Below are positions 9,004-17,738 of a DNA stretch of 64,000 bases, in pieces. The DNA is taken from positions 1 to 64,000 of the forward strand of contig CANPYY010000006.1 of assembly GCA_947588675.1 (NCBI GenBank), in the 5' to 3' direction. Both the position numbers and the translations under genes were made by a program. The DNA comes from an uncultured Lachnospiraceae bacterium (GTDB lineage: Bacteria; Bacillota; Clostridia; Lachnospirales; Lachnospiraceae). Below the pieces are notes generated by a model that saw only the letters and a list, made by a program, of their open reading frames with translations, was not told the origin of the DNA and did no database searches. Numbering within the stretch: position 1 is the stretch's first letter; every line of letters starts with the position of its first letter.

Positions 9004-9783
9004 TTAGCAATATTTTTTAGCAATATCATTCAAACTTAATGTTCCGCCAAATATATCGAGAGCGCTTCCTACCGTAAAATCAACTCTTTCATTACCAATA
9101 TCGCAAATCTTTTCTATATCGTCATACGAAGCAATTCCTCCGGCATATGTCGCAGATACATCTTTCATATTACCTAACAGCGACACTACATTTTCTTCTA
9201 TTCCCGATGCCTTGCCCTCCACATCCACGGCATGTACTAAAAACTCTGAGCAGTACTCCGTAAATATGTTTATCGTATCTTTTGACAATCTGACATCAGT
9301 AAATTTCTGCCACCTGTCAGTCACAACATAATAATCATCATCTTGTTTCCTGCAGCTTAAATCTATGACAATATGCTCTTTTCCAAGTATATATGTAAGT
9401 TTTCTGAGATTTTCATAATATATTCTGCCGTCCCTGAAAACATAAGAAGTAACGATTACATGCGAAGCTCCCATATCAATCATACTTTCCGCATTATCAC
9501 ATGTAATTCCGCCGCCTATCTGAAACCTCCCCGGATATAATGACAGCACCCTCTCCGCCTGCCTTATATCAGCAGCATATTCATCCGTTCCGTACCTGTT
9601 AAGGAGTATAATATGTCCTCCCTTTAATCCCAATGATTCATATAACGACGCATAATATTCTGCACCGGAACAGGAAACATAGTTTTCCGTAACATTTTTT
9701 AATCCACCGGTATCACTTAAACTGCCGCCTACTATCTGTTTGACTTTACCATCATGTATATCTATACATGGTCTGAACCTCAT
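9004..9783 (-). CDS. hisA: Eukaryote-type HisA (ProFAR isomerase, His6-like)
   Basis: A 259-residue TIM-barrel enzyme of histidine synthesis that isomerises ProFAR to PRFAR. Motifs match the divergent fungal/plant lineage rather than ordinary bacterial HisA: RPCIDIHDGKVKQIVGG at the start, HVIVTSYVF, VIDLSCRK (about 143), FLVHAVDVEG (about 186), TYAGG and SALDIFGG near the end. I compared these from memory with yeast His6. It lies 38 bases behind thrC in one transcript, with no other his gene in the window. The ATG at 9783 has a moderate GGATGG site; a TTG 15 bases earlier lacks one. Odd that this pathway gene sits with threonine synthesis. Confidence 0.9.
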   Translation of the reverse strand: MRFRPCIDIHDGKVKQIVGGSLSDTGGLKNVTENYVSCSGAEYYASLYESLGLKGGHIILLNRYGTDEYAADIRQAERVLSLYPGRFQIGGGITCDNAESMIDMGASHVIVTSYVFRDGRIYYENLRKLTYILGKEHIVIDLSCRKQDDDYYVVTDRWQKFTDVRLSKDTINIFTEYCSEFLVHAVDVEGKASGIEENVVSLLGNMKDVSATYAGGIASYDDIEKICDIGNERVDFTVGSALDIFGGTLSLNDIAKKYC

Positions 9784-9821
9784 ATGGCAACCATCCAATC
9801 TTACAATACAGTAATAATTAA

Positions 9822-11309
9822 TTATAACCCAAGTATACTCTCAACCTCTTTCTGCATATCCGCGGTGTCGCATACCCTGTCATGAAGCACGGGCGCCGAG
9901 CTTATATCTTCTATTGCAGCCGGAACGCTTACACCGGATATACGTGAAAGTTCATTAATAAGGCTGTAATCATCCATTACTTCATAAGAATTATCAATTG
10001 CGCACATTACGCTCCTTGCAAACTTATATGGGCTGGCAGTAGAAGCAATTACACATGGCGTACTGTCATTTGTTTCATCCCTGTATTTTTCATAGACACA
10101 CGCTGCTACTGCCGTATGAGTATCTATAACATAACCGGCCGCATCATATATTTCTTTAATACATGCCGCAGTTTCTTTTTCCGTTGCATAACCGCCATAA
10201 AATACCGACAGCTTTTCTTTCATAGCATCTGTTATGGAATATGAACCTTTCAACGATAATTCCTTCATAAAATTTTGCGTCTTAACGCCATCTTCACCTG
10301 ATATGATGTAAATCAGTCTTTCAAGATTACTTGAAATAAGTATATCCATCGATGGCGAACTTGTCAGTATAAACTCCCGATTCTTATCGTAAGTACCTGA
10401 TTTAAAGAAATCATATAAAACTTTATTTTCATTTGACGCACATATAAGCCTGCCTACAGGTATTCCCATGCTTTTTGCATAAAAAGCAGCAAGTATATTT
10501 CCAAAATTACCTGTGGGCACAACATAATTCACCTTATCCTTCGGCCTTATCCTGCCGTTTTTAACAAGCCTTCCATAAGCGTATACATAATATACTATCT
10601 GAGGTACAAGCCTTCCTATATTAATCGAATTAGCCGACGAAAAACGATATCCTTTTTCAGCCATTCTTTCAGCCAGTTCCTTATTTCCAAACATATTTTT
10701 AACGCCTGTCTGCGCATCGTCAAAATTACCCTCGATTCCAATAACATATGTATTGTTTCCACGCTGGGTAACCATCTGTTTTTCCTGCACCGGACTTACT
10801 CCATGTTTTGGATAAAACACTATGATTCCGGTTCCTTCCACATCGGCAAACCCCGAAAGAGCAGCCTTACCTGTATCTCCGCTGGTAGCCGTAAGAATAA
10901 TAATCTTATCGTGTACATCATTTTTCTTAGCCGCGCATGTGAGCAGATGCGGAAGTATTGACAATGCCATATCCTTAAATGCAATCGTCGCACCATGGTA
11001 CAACTCCAGATATTCTGCCCCCATTACTTCTTTAATCCTTGTTATTTCCTCTATATCAAATTTTGAATCATATGCCTTTTCAATACAGTTTTTAAGTTCT
11101 TCCTCTGAAAAATCCGTTAAAAATTCTTTCATAACCATATAAGCAGTCTGTTTGTAGTCCATATCGGAAAGCGCTTCAAGCCCCACAGGAAGTTTTGGAA
11201 CCGATACCGGAACATATAATCCTCCGTCATCTGCAAGTCCTTTCAAAATCGCCTGTGACGCCGTAACTTTTTTATCGCTGCCTCTTGTACTCTTGTACAG
11301 TATATCCAT
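9822..11309 (-). CDS. thrC: Threonine synthase
   Basis: A 495-residue PLP enzyme converting O-phosphohomoserine to threonine. LYHGATIAFKDMALS (about 100-114) holds the PLP lysine. TATSGDTGKAALSGF is the phosphate-binding region, and the N-terminal STRG...LADDGGLYVP segment is typical of the long bacterial form. The ATG at 11309 follows TAAGGAGA. Promoter-proximal gene of a thrC-hisA unit with a good promoter at 11342-11370. Confidence 0.97.
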   Translation of the reverse strand: MDILYKSTRGSDKKVTASQAILKGLADDGGLYVPVSVPKLPVGLEALSDMDYKQTAYMVMKEFLTDFSEEELKNCIEKAYDSKFDIEEITRIKEVMGAEYLELYHGATIAFKDMALSILPHLLTCAAKKNDVHDKIIILTATSGDTGKAALSGFADVEGTGIIVFYPKHGVSPVQEKQMVTQRGNNTYVIGIEGNFDDAQTGVKNMFGNKELAERMAEKGYRFSSANSINIGRLVPQIVYYVYAYGRLVKNGRIRPKDKVNYVVPTGNFGNILAAFYAKSMGIPVGRLICASNENKVLYDFFKSGTYDKNREFILTSSPSMDILISSNLERLIYIISGEDGVKTQNFMKELSLKGSYSITDAMKEKLSVFYGGYATEKETAACIKEIYDAAGYVIDTHTAVAACVYEKYRDETNDSTPCVIASTASPYKFARSVMCAIDNSYEVMDDYSLINELSRISGVSVPAAIEDISSAPVLHDRVCDTADMQKEVESILGL

Positions 11310-11341
11310 TGTATATATCTCCTTAAATTTTATAATATACG

Positions 11342-11370
11342 ATTATAGCATTTGAAATATGGCATTTCAA
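11342..11370 (-). promoter_or_regulatory. Promoter of thrC-hisA
   Basis: On the minus strand TTGAAA (11365-11370), 17 bases, TATAAT (11342-11347), with extended -10 TGC. A perfect inverted repeat TTGAAAT/ATTTCAA (5-base centre) covers the -35 and part of the spacer and could be an operator. Confidence 0.75.
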
Positions 11371-11384
11371 TACAATTGCCTTTA

Positions 11385-12068
11385 TTATTTTTTGAAAAAT
11401 TCATGACAGCCGTAACTGAACAGATATTCAAGGCAGTTATCAAACCATCTTACATTATCTGAATCAGCAAGGCTCCTGCATACAAAATACTCTGCCCCAC
11501 GCGAATTGTCCTCTCCGTTTACTGCTCTTTTTACGGCTTTTTTTGTTATATCAGAAATTTTTACCGAATAATAACGTCCATCCGATATCGGCGAAAACTG
11601 GTAAGTCCTTCCTGAATGCGCAAAGACCACTCCTTTTATACTGTTTGGAAAATGCCTGCTTTTCATACGGTTAATAATAACGTTTGCTACAAGCATCCTT
11701 CCCGATATATTCTCGCCTCCCGCTTCTGCCTCCACTATTCTGTACAGTATTTCATACTCTGACTTCGTAAGGTTAAGTTTTTGCCTGTATTTTGTTACAA
11801 GACCATTTACTTTTTCTTCAGCTTTGTGTACAACTGCGGATGACTCAACGGTTTTCTCATGGTTTTGCTGGCTCATGATAAGATTATCCGTAACATTTTC
11901 TTTATCTTCGCTGCCCGTATACAATACAGATGAACATGAAACAACCTCGCCAAGAGTTTTTACATATACGCACAGCTCGCCCGATGACCCGGCTGCAAAT
12001 GCAAATGTGTATTTTATGGCAGGACATAATATAAGCATCAGGCACAGAACTGCAAACAATTTTTTCAT
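11385..12068 (-). CDS. Secreted SleB-like cell wall hydrolase
   Basis: A 227-residue exported protein with signal peptide MKKLFAVLCLMLILCPAIKY and cleavage near AFA. A linker leads to a Hydrolase_2 domain with catalytic-type Glu in RIVEAEAGGENISGRMLV (about 110), then NRM and QFSP. It is the second such hydrolase within 4 kb, but the two differ clearly outside the domain, so this is not a recent tandem duplication. ATG at 12068 with AAGGAAG upstream; an earlier in-frame ATG at 12086 would disturb the signal peptide. It probably acts on vegetative wall or spore cortex. TATAAT at 12091-12096 may be its -10, but no good -35 is visible. Confidence 0.85.
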   Translation of the reverse strand: MKKLFAVLCLMLILCPAIKYTFAFAAGSSGELCVYVKTLGEVVSCSSVLYTGSEDKENVTDNLIMSQQNHEKTVESSAVVHKAEEKVNGLVTKYRQKLNLTKSEYEILYRIVEAEAGGENISGRMLVANVIINRMKSRHFPNSIKGVVFAHSGRTYQFSPISDGRYYSVKISDITKKAVKRAVNGEDNSRGAEYFVCRSLADSDNVRWFDNCLEYLFSYGCHEFFKK

Positions 12069-12177
12069 ATACAATCTTCCTTTCATTACTATTATACATA
12101 CCCTCTTTAACAATTATGTAACATTTTTGTAATTTTATTCCAATTGTATACGCATTAAATAATTGTTCATAATTTGT

Positions 12178-12273
12178 TTACCCTTTGCACATTACGCCTT
12201 CATTTGTGAACAATATACTTAGAATCAGAAATATAGTAGTGGCTATGGTAAAATGCTTTTTTACGTTTTTCAT
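12178..12273 (-). CDS. Possible 31-residue single-membrane-span peptide
   Basis: A short open frame starts MKNVKKHFT, continues into a hydrophobic stretch with TTIFLILSILF and ends at TAA. A basic N-terminus followed by a membrane span resembles a small membrane peptide or remnant signal sequence. No convincing ribosome site precedes the ATG and it begins just after a hairpin, so translation is doubtful. The rest of 12069-12337 shows no gene. Confidence 0.25.
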   Translation of the reverse strand: MKNVKKHFTIATTIFLILSILFTNEGVMCKG

Positions 12274-12282
12274 ATTATCAAG

Positions 12283-12306
12283 GGCTGTCCGACACAATCG
12301 GATGGC
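12283..12306. terminator. Hairpin downstream of small membrane protein gene
   Basis: GGCTGTCCGA and TCGGATGGCC form a 10-base-pair stem (two G-T wobbles) around CACAA. It lies 32 bases beyond the stop of the gene at 12338. The T-tract is weak on both strands, so termination may be partial. Confidence 0.45.
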
Positions 12307-12337
12307 CTTTCCTCCATTTTACGGATAAACCGTTCGA

Positions 12338-12691
12338 TTATCTGAACATAATATAGAATCCCAGCAGATACAAAACGAGATACACTATTACCATCCCGCC
12401 GTTAAGAAATGCAGATACTGATACAGGACCTTTCTTTACATCTTCCCGTTTCAAATTACGGTATGACACAAAAAATGCCCACGCATTTACTATAAGAGAA
12501 ATAATCGGAACAATACCTACAATCTGTCCCGCATTTCCAAGATTTATAACAGATATTATACACATGGCAATAAACATTATTAAAGACAAAACTCCCAAAA
12601 TAAAAGCCGCAATAACAGAAACAGGCAGTTTCTTTGTAGCTATTTTAAGTATACGCCTTTTTCTCCATTTTGCAGCTTTATAATTATCCAA
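12338..12691 (-). CDS. Small three-span membrane protein (DUF6142-like)
   Basis: A 117-residue protein of unknown function. A basic N-terminus (KWRKRRILK) precedes three or four hydrophobic stretches (about 24-48, 55-75, 95-115). It resembles short Lachnospiraceae membrane proteins I recall as DUF6142; that link is from memory. The start is a TTG at 12691 with AAGGGTG upstream; the nearby ATG at 12695 is out of frame and stops after three codons. It sits 14 bases behind the VanZ-like gene, probably in one transcript. Confidence 0.65.
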   Translation of the reverse strand: MDNYKAAKWRKRRILKIATKKLPVSVIAAFILGVLSLIMFIAMCIISVINLGNAGQIVGIVPIISLIVNAWAFFVSYRNLKREDVKKGPVSVSAFLNGGMVIVYLVLYLLGFYIMFR

Positions 12692-12705
12692 TCATATCAC
12701 CCTTT

Positions 12706-13182
12706 TTATATTACCGACTTTTTTCTTATAAACATTATCATTTTATATAATCCATAACCTATAATAACCCCGGCCACATTTAAAATTATATCATCTATAT
12801 CAAAACTTCCAACTTTAAATACTAACTGCATAGTTTCTATACATGACGTGATACAAAATCCATTAAGAACTATTACCATAAAATTTCTGTATGCCTTTGA
12901 CAGTAATGGCATACAAAATCCAAATGGAATAAATGCTGCAATATTACCGATTATATTCAGGGAAAACAATTCTATGCCAAATACGCCTCTTAACCTTACA
13001 TATCTTCTTATCTCTGAAAACGGAATGAGATTATACCTGTAACCGTGTATATCCGCCCTTCCATAACGCTCGCTGAAAAACAAAAAATATACTAACAGAA
13101 TAATATATAACCAAAAAGAAAGCCATATAATAAATGTAAATTTCTTTTTATGCCTGTTAATCAAATTGTAAACACCATCCAC
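12706..13182 (-). CDS. VanZ-like membrane protein
   Basis: A 158-residue integral membrane protein with four predicted spans. It has VanZ-family features: YRYNLIPFSEI between spans one and two, FSLNIIGNIAAFIPFGFCMP, and SCIETMQL followed by FDIDDIILNVAGVIIGY. VanZ family members are linked to low-level teicoplanin resistance in some Gram-positives, but most have unknown roles. The apparent start is GTG at 13182 with no strong ribosome site; a TTG six codons on, after GGTGG, is an alternative. Confidence 0.85.
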   Translation of the reverse strand: MDGVYNLINRHKKKFTFIIWLSFWLYIILLVYFLFFSERYGRADIHGYRYNLIPFSEIRRYVRLRGVFGIELFSLNIIGNIAAFIPFGFCMPLLSKAYRNFMVIVLNGFCITSCIETMQLVFKVGSFDIDDIILNVAGVIIGYGLYKMIMFIRKKSVI

Positions 13183-13217
13183 CTGATTTTTGTATAATTA
13201 TACGCATGTATTATATA

Positions 13218-14312
13218 CTATGCTTCCGGAAGTTTCATATCTCCCGGTTTGATAAGTTTAATATACCTCATAAATTCAGAAAAGCACAATGTAAGAAGCG
13301 CCGGGGCAATAAAGTGCATTACCACAATTTCCACAATAACAGGCAACGGCGAAGCGCCGCCTTCCGTAACCATTGTCTGATATGTCATAAGCTGCCCTAC
13401 CAGTCCTGAAGTTCCCATACCTGAACCGGTGGCGTTATTCGTCATATGTAAAACACACGTTGATATCGGACCAAGTATAACGCTTGTAAGAATAGGCGGT
13501 ATCCATATAAGAGGTTTTCTTACAATGTTAGGCACCTGGAGCATACTTGTACCTACGCCCTGAGCCAAAAGACCTCCAACTTTATTTTCCCGGTAACTTG
13601 CAACCGCAAAACCTACCATCTGCGCACTGCATCCTATCGTAGCCGCCCCGGCTGCTATACCTGAAAGTCCTAGCGACACTCCAATCGCCGCAGAACTTAT
13701 CGGAAGTGTAAGTATCATTCCCATCAGCGCTGAAACTACTATTCCCATAACAAACGGATAACTCTCAGCCCCCATGTTTACCAGATTACCAATCATAGTC
13801 ATAAAAGATGAAATAGGCGGTCCGAGTATTATTCCCACTATACTTCCGGACGCAATCGTAATAAGCGGCGTAAGAAGTATATCAAGATGCGTTCTTCCTG
13901 ATATAAGCCGTCCCAGCTCAATTCCAACAAGCGCAGCTACGAATGCTCCAAGCGGTTCTCCCGGAAGCCCTGTAATAGTATTTACTCCGGCTTCATCGAT
14001 GGCAAAACTTAAAACCACGCTGTTTTCAAAAATCTTTCCTGCCCATGCGCCAACCATTCCCGCTACTCCTGCCGACACCGTAACAAGGGCCGGGGATTTG
14101 AATTTTGAAGCGACTCCAACTCCTATTCCCGCACCAGTAAGCGCCTTGGCTATTGTTCCTATTGCAATGATATATATTCCGGCTTTTCCTGTTACAAAGG
14201 CTCCTATCTGGCATATAATTGTTCCTATAATAAGCGTTGCAAATAACCCAAGAGCCATCCCCGAAAGACCATCCACAAAAATATGGTTAAGTACCTTTTT
14301 AAGACTTTTCAT
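13218..14312 (-). CDS. Orphan PTS-type sugar transporter subunit IIC
   Basis: A 364-residue polytopic membrane protein, very rich in Gly/Ala/Ile, with about nine to ten spans. Motifs such as GAGIGVGVASKFKSPALV, GLPGEPLGAFVAA, ILGPPISS and TNNATGSGMGTSG match the compact PTS_EIIC_2 family. No IIA or IIB domain is fused or encoded nearby, so either these act in trans or the protein transports without the PTS. The ATG at 14312 is 8 bases from GGAGG; an in-frame TTG at 14318 is closer. It lies 51 bases behind the GshA-like gene, possibly co-transcribed. Confidence 0.85.
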   Translation of the reverse strand: MKSLKKVLNHIFVDGLSGMALGLFATLIIGTIICQIGAFVTGKAGIYIIAIGTIAKALTGAGIGVGVASKFKSPALVTVSAGVAGMVGAWAGKIFENSVVLSFAIDEAGVNTITGLPGEPLGAFVAALVGIELGRLISGRTHLDILLTPLITIASGSIVGIILGPPISSFMTMIGNLVNMGAESYPFVMGIVVSALMGMILTLPISSAAIGVSLGLSGIAAGAATIGCSAQMVGFAVASYRENKVGGLLAQGVGTSMLQVPNIVRKPLIWIPPILTSVILGPISTCVLHMTNNATGSGMGTSGLVGQLMTYQTMVTEGGASPLPVIVEIVVMHFIAPALLTLCFSEFMRYIKLIKPGDMKLPEA

Positions 14313-14363
14313 ATTCAAATTCCTCCATCCGGTAAAATAATCTGTGATTCGCCGTAAATAATA

Positions 14364-15623
14364 TCATATAAAACCGTTTTGTTCAATAATGTCCGAATAT
14401 TTTTTTGCAGTATCCATACCTTTTTCTATAAGATTGTCCCCATACTGTTCTTTTATAATCCTTGAATACATTTTATTCTCATCTTCAAGCTTTTCAATCT
14501 GATAACAAAGAGCCTGCATGTATTCGTCTGAAACCACGCCTTCAAAAAACAGTTTCATGTCATAAAGCATCTCTTTTGCAGAAGATATAAGTTTTTGGTT
14601 TTTATATCTGGCGGCAAGCAGTATTTTATCATATGCCGCATACTGTTTGTTCTTGTTAAAACCTCTTGTAGTTTCCGAATGCGTATCCAGATATACAAAA
14701 AACATATGCAAGAACATAAGGTCGTCCTTAGAAATGCCATACGGAAACAGGGGATTAATATCCAACATCCGAAATTCAATATAATCCGTACCGTTTTCAT
14801 AAAGTTTATCAAGCGTATATATGTCATGGCATTTCAACCTTACAGGATAATAAAGTTCTGATTCTGAACAAAGCAATCCTCTTTCAACCATGCTCCTTAT
14901 GGACTTTATATATGCGTTAAAATTTGAATAGTTCAGAACCGGTTCAAACTTGTTCCAGTAACCATTTCTTCCACATCTTCTTGAAGATTCATTATCAAAC
15001 ATTGTAGCGCCGTATTCGGTATCGCTTATAAAGGATATGTCAAATACCGGGCTTGCTCCCATAAGAAGCACGGGAAGCCATGTATATTCCGCAGTTTTTG
15101 CTGCAAGTTTTACATACCTTCCATTTTTATATTCTTTGAAATCAGCAAAATTACTTTCTTCAAATCCTTTTCTAAGACATTCATCCGAAAACGAAAAATT
15201 AAAATGTATGCCGCAATAAAGCATTTTCTTTTTATCATACTTTTCCGCAAGTATTTGTCTGTATTCTTCCCTTGATTTGTCCGCACCGCCAAATTCCGCA
15301 ATTTTAATATCATACCCCGGCTTTATACAGGGCGGAACGGAAAACGGCCATATAAACTCCCGGTTTTTATTTCCCGTATTTTTAAGCACGGAATCCGCCT
15401 TATGATATATCTGTGCCAGAGCATTGTACAACAGAGGTATACTGTCATATATGTCCGTCACAAATTCCATCTGGCTCTCAGCAAAATCCTTAGATATATG
15501 AGAGTCATTAAACAACAGGCTGTCTGTTGACAGGAACCCATCTTCCGTCACACGCAGACTTTCCAGTTCAAGGCCAAAAGTTGCCTCTAAATTAATCATT
15601 TCACATTTCATAATATTCATCAT
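14364..15623 (-). CDS. gshA: GshA-type glutamate-cysteine ligase
   Basis: A 419-residue enzyme resembling the GshA/GshF N-terminal ligase, which joins glutamate and cysteine using ATP. Visible family motifs in order: GLELESLRV (about 17), SQMEFVTD, WPFSVPP, GIHFNFSF (about 139), SSRRCGRNGYWN (about 218) and YIEFRMLDINPL (about 285). It is slightly shorter than E. coli GshA and has no ATP-grasp extension, so it makes at most gamma-glutamylcysteine by itself. Start uncertain: ATGs at 15623, 15620 and 15611, the last best spaced from AGGATGATG. A glutathione-type pathway is unusual in strict anaerobes. An ATP-grasp amide ligase at 24914 could be a partner. Confidence 0.82.
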   Translation of the reverse strand: MMNIMKCEMINLEATFGLELESLRVTEDGFLSTDSLLFNDSHISKDFAESQMEFVTDIYDSIPLLYNALAQIYHKADSVLKNTGNKNREFIWPFSVPPCIKPGYDIKIAEFGGADKSREEYRQILAEKYDKKKMLYCGIHFNFSFSDECLRKGFEESNFADFKEYKNGRYVKLAAKTAEYTWLPVLLMGASPVFDISFISDTEYGATMFDNESSRRCGRNGYWNKFEPVLNYSNFNAYIKSIRSMVERGLLCSESELYYPVRLKCHDIYTLDKLYENGTDYIEFRMLDINPLFPYGISKDDLMFLHMFFVYLDTHSETTRGFNKNKQYAAYDKILLAARYKNQKLISSAKEMLYDMKLFFEGVVSDEYMQALCYQIEKLEDENKMYSRIIKEQYGDNLIEKGMDTAKKYSDIIEQNGFI

Positions 15624-15705
15624 CCTATGTTTTATTTATTTTATTATTTTACATAAAGTCTGCTTAGATGTAAATATCAAAAAGTAATTTTAAATATTTT
15701 AGGTA

Positions 15706-15734
15706 TTGACAAATATAAATACTTAGTGTATTAT
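15706..15734 (+). promoter_or_regulatory. Promoter of tRNA-Gly
   Basis: Consensus TTGACA (15706-15711), 17 bases, TATTAT (15729-15734). The transcript would begin near 15741, 27 bases before the mature tRNA. Confidence 0.85.
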
Positions 15735-15767
15735 CAGTATTGTTGCAAAATAATATTGATAATTTAT

Positions 15768-15839
<72 letters not shown>

Positions 15840-15870
15840 TTTTTATTTGCAAATATTGTAACTTATTATA

Positions 15871-15902
15871 AAAAGCATGGTATTGTTAAATGCCATGCTT
15901 TC
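15871..15902. terminator. Bidirectional terminator between tRNA-Gly and GH43 gene
   Basis: AAAGCATGG pairs with CCATGCTTT (extendable by a T-G and an A-T pair). It is flanked by T-rich DNA on the plus side and TTTTTATAA on the minus side. It serves two convergent units. Confidence 0.75.
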
Positions 15903-15933
15903 ATTATATATACAACTGACTTTATGATTAACA

Positions 15934-17718
15934 TTACGTTACAATTATTTTACACTCTACCGTACTGTGTTCTTCAGACACATCATTTTCTTCAACCATA
16001 TCAAGTACAGGAAGCCCGTCAATATCAAAGTGCACCCTTCTTATTCCGCTGCTTCTTACTCCGTCTATTCCGGGTCTTGCGTGATATGTATTCCATATAT
16101 CCCCATACTCATCAATAACATACGCATTATGCCCTGTACCAAATTCCCCCGGCACGCTCCTGGACGTCAATATAGGATAATTACATTTTTCCCAGTTTTC
16201 CCTGACAAGAAGATCTTTACCTTTATCTATTGTAAGCATACTTACGACATATGAAGTATCAACCGCCGCGCTTGAAAACGTAAGTACAATTCTGTCTTCA
16301 AAAAGAAGGGCAAAGGGTCCCTCGTCAACAAATGTATGGTTATTTGCCCAGCCATAATCAGGTTTTGACAAAACTACCGGGTCTGAAAGAAGTTTCCATG
16401 GTTCATCCGGGTTTAATTTTGCAATATAAAGCCATGCGCCAAGATCTTTGGGGACAAACTGCCTCTGTGACCACACAACGTAATAATCGCCCTGCCACAT
16501 ATAACAGGTCATATCAAGCGTTATTTCCTTACCCGCTTCACATATATCAGTACCGTCTTTTCTTACAACTCTTTTGGGAGCCGACCAATCATCTTTTACA
16601 GAAGGATTTCCTCCTTTGCGAAGCGCCATTACATGCGACTCCTCACAGAAAAATTCTCCCGGGGTAAGCGCAAGGAATATATATAATTTTCCCTCTATCT
16701 CATGAAACTCCGGCGCCCATAAAAGTCCTTTCGCATAATCATACGTTTCAGAATCCAGTATAAGCTTTTCTTCGGCAGAAACCAGCTTTGGTATAGAATC
16801 AGCTTCCCTTACATAAAGCGAATGGTTTCCGTCTGCATCATTAGTTGCAATAAAATAATATTTTCCATTCCAATATGTGATACAGGGATCGGCTCTGTTA
16901 TATGCTATCGGAAATTCAAAATGATCCTGATGAATTTTTCCTTTTACATTATATTCTCCCGGAGTATTAAAATCTACTTCCGTCACATCCCAGTCTATTC
17001 TCTTTAATGCCGTAGTTTTATCGCTATATACTGCGCATGCCCGTACCTTATTTAAATCGTCTATATTATTTACCTTTATTTCTTTATCAATAATTGTATC
17101 TACATGGGTTGCTACTGTAAGCTTTTTAATAAGCCTGTCAGCAATTTCATCGGATATATCAGTAATACCATAATCCGCCACCCCTTCAATATCTGTCTGA
17201 ACAGCGTCAAATGCAGGCGTTTTTGTTTCATAAACCTCACCGGATACATCACACGGTAAAAATTCAGATATTTTTGAAACAAACCATTTATAATCTCCGC
17301 CGCACCATTTAATTATATAATAGTCATTTTCTTTATCATACTCACATACCGCTTTTTCTATCAGGCTTTTTGAAAGACGTATAAGCCCCAGCTCTTTATA
17401 CTTTATAAGATCATTACTTACAAATATAACAATGCTTCCTTCACTTTCGTAATCAGCATTTCCCTCGCCGTCAGTCCTTATGGCGGAAATTCCAAATCTT
17501 CCATCCCTCATCTTAAACACACATGGATTTTTCAGGCATTTGGGATTAAGCGAACCGTCTTCATTTTCCGTTGCAAGCGCAAAAAGCACTCCCGAATTAT
17601 GGTTAAGCGGAACATATTTTCCGTCATTTTCCAGCGCAAGATGCATACTGAATGCAATTCTCGCATCATAATAATTTGAATCAATTGGTTTCCTCGTATA
17701 ATACAAAAGCTTTTTCAT
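15934..17718 (-). CDS. Cytoplasmic family 43 glycosyl hydrolase with internal Ig-like domain
   Basis: A 594-residue protein without signal peptide. The N-terminal 170 residues resemble part of a GH43-like propeller (NPCVFKMRDGRFGISAIR). A Big_4-like domain spans about 200-265. The catalytic five-bladed propeller follows, with the base Asp in RADPCITYWNGKYYFIA (about 280), WAPEFHEI (about 334, normally WAPD) and the acid Glu in DEGPFALLFEDRIVLTFS (about 468). GH43 enzymes act mostly as beta-xylosidases or alpha-arabinofuranosidases. It probably trims imported oligosaccharides. ATG at 17718 with GGAGG. It lies 20 bases behind the lipoprotein gene. Confidence 0.88.
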   Translation of the reverse strand: MKKLLYYTRKPIDSNYYDARIAFSMHLALENDGKYVPLNHNSGVLFALATENEDGSLNPKCLKNPCVFKMRDGRFGISAIRTDGEGNADYESEGSIVIFVSNDLIKYKELGLIRLSKSLIEKAVCEYDKENDYYIIKWCGGDYKWFVSKISEFLPCDVSGEVYETKTPAFDAVQTDIEGVADYGITDISDEIADRLIKKLTVATHVDTIIDKEIKVNNIDDLNKVRACAVYSDKTTALKRIDWDVTEVDFNTPGEYNVKGKIHQDHFEFPIAYNRADPCITYWNGKYYFIATNDADGNHSLYVREADSIPKLVSAEEKLILDSETYDYAKGLLWAPEFHEIEGKLYIFLALTPGEFFCEESHVMALRKGGNPSVKDDWSAPKRVVRKDGTDICEAGKEITLDMTCYMWQGDYYVVWSQRQFVPKDLGAWLYIAKLNPDEPWKLLSDPVVLSKPDYGWANNHTFVDEGPFALLFEDRIVLTFSSAAVDTSYVVSMLTIDKGKDLLVRENWEKCNYPILTSRSVPGEFGTGHNAYVIDEYGDIWNTYHARPGIDGVRSSGIRRVHFDIDGLPVLDMVEENDVSEEHSTVECKIIVT

Positions 17719-17738
17719 AAATTCCTCCGTACGCTCTT

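Noticed and set aside
13774-14340. A 188-residue Pro/Ala/Ile-rich plus-strand frame opposite the IIC permease
   Set aside because: Antisense of a Gly/Ala/Ile-rich membrane protein gives long open frames by composition; no start signals.
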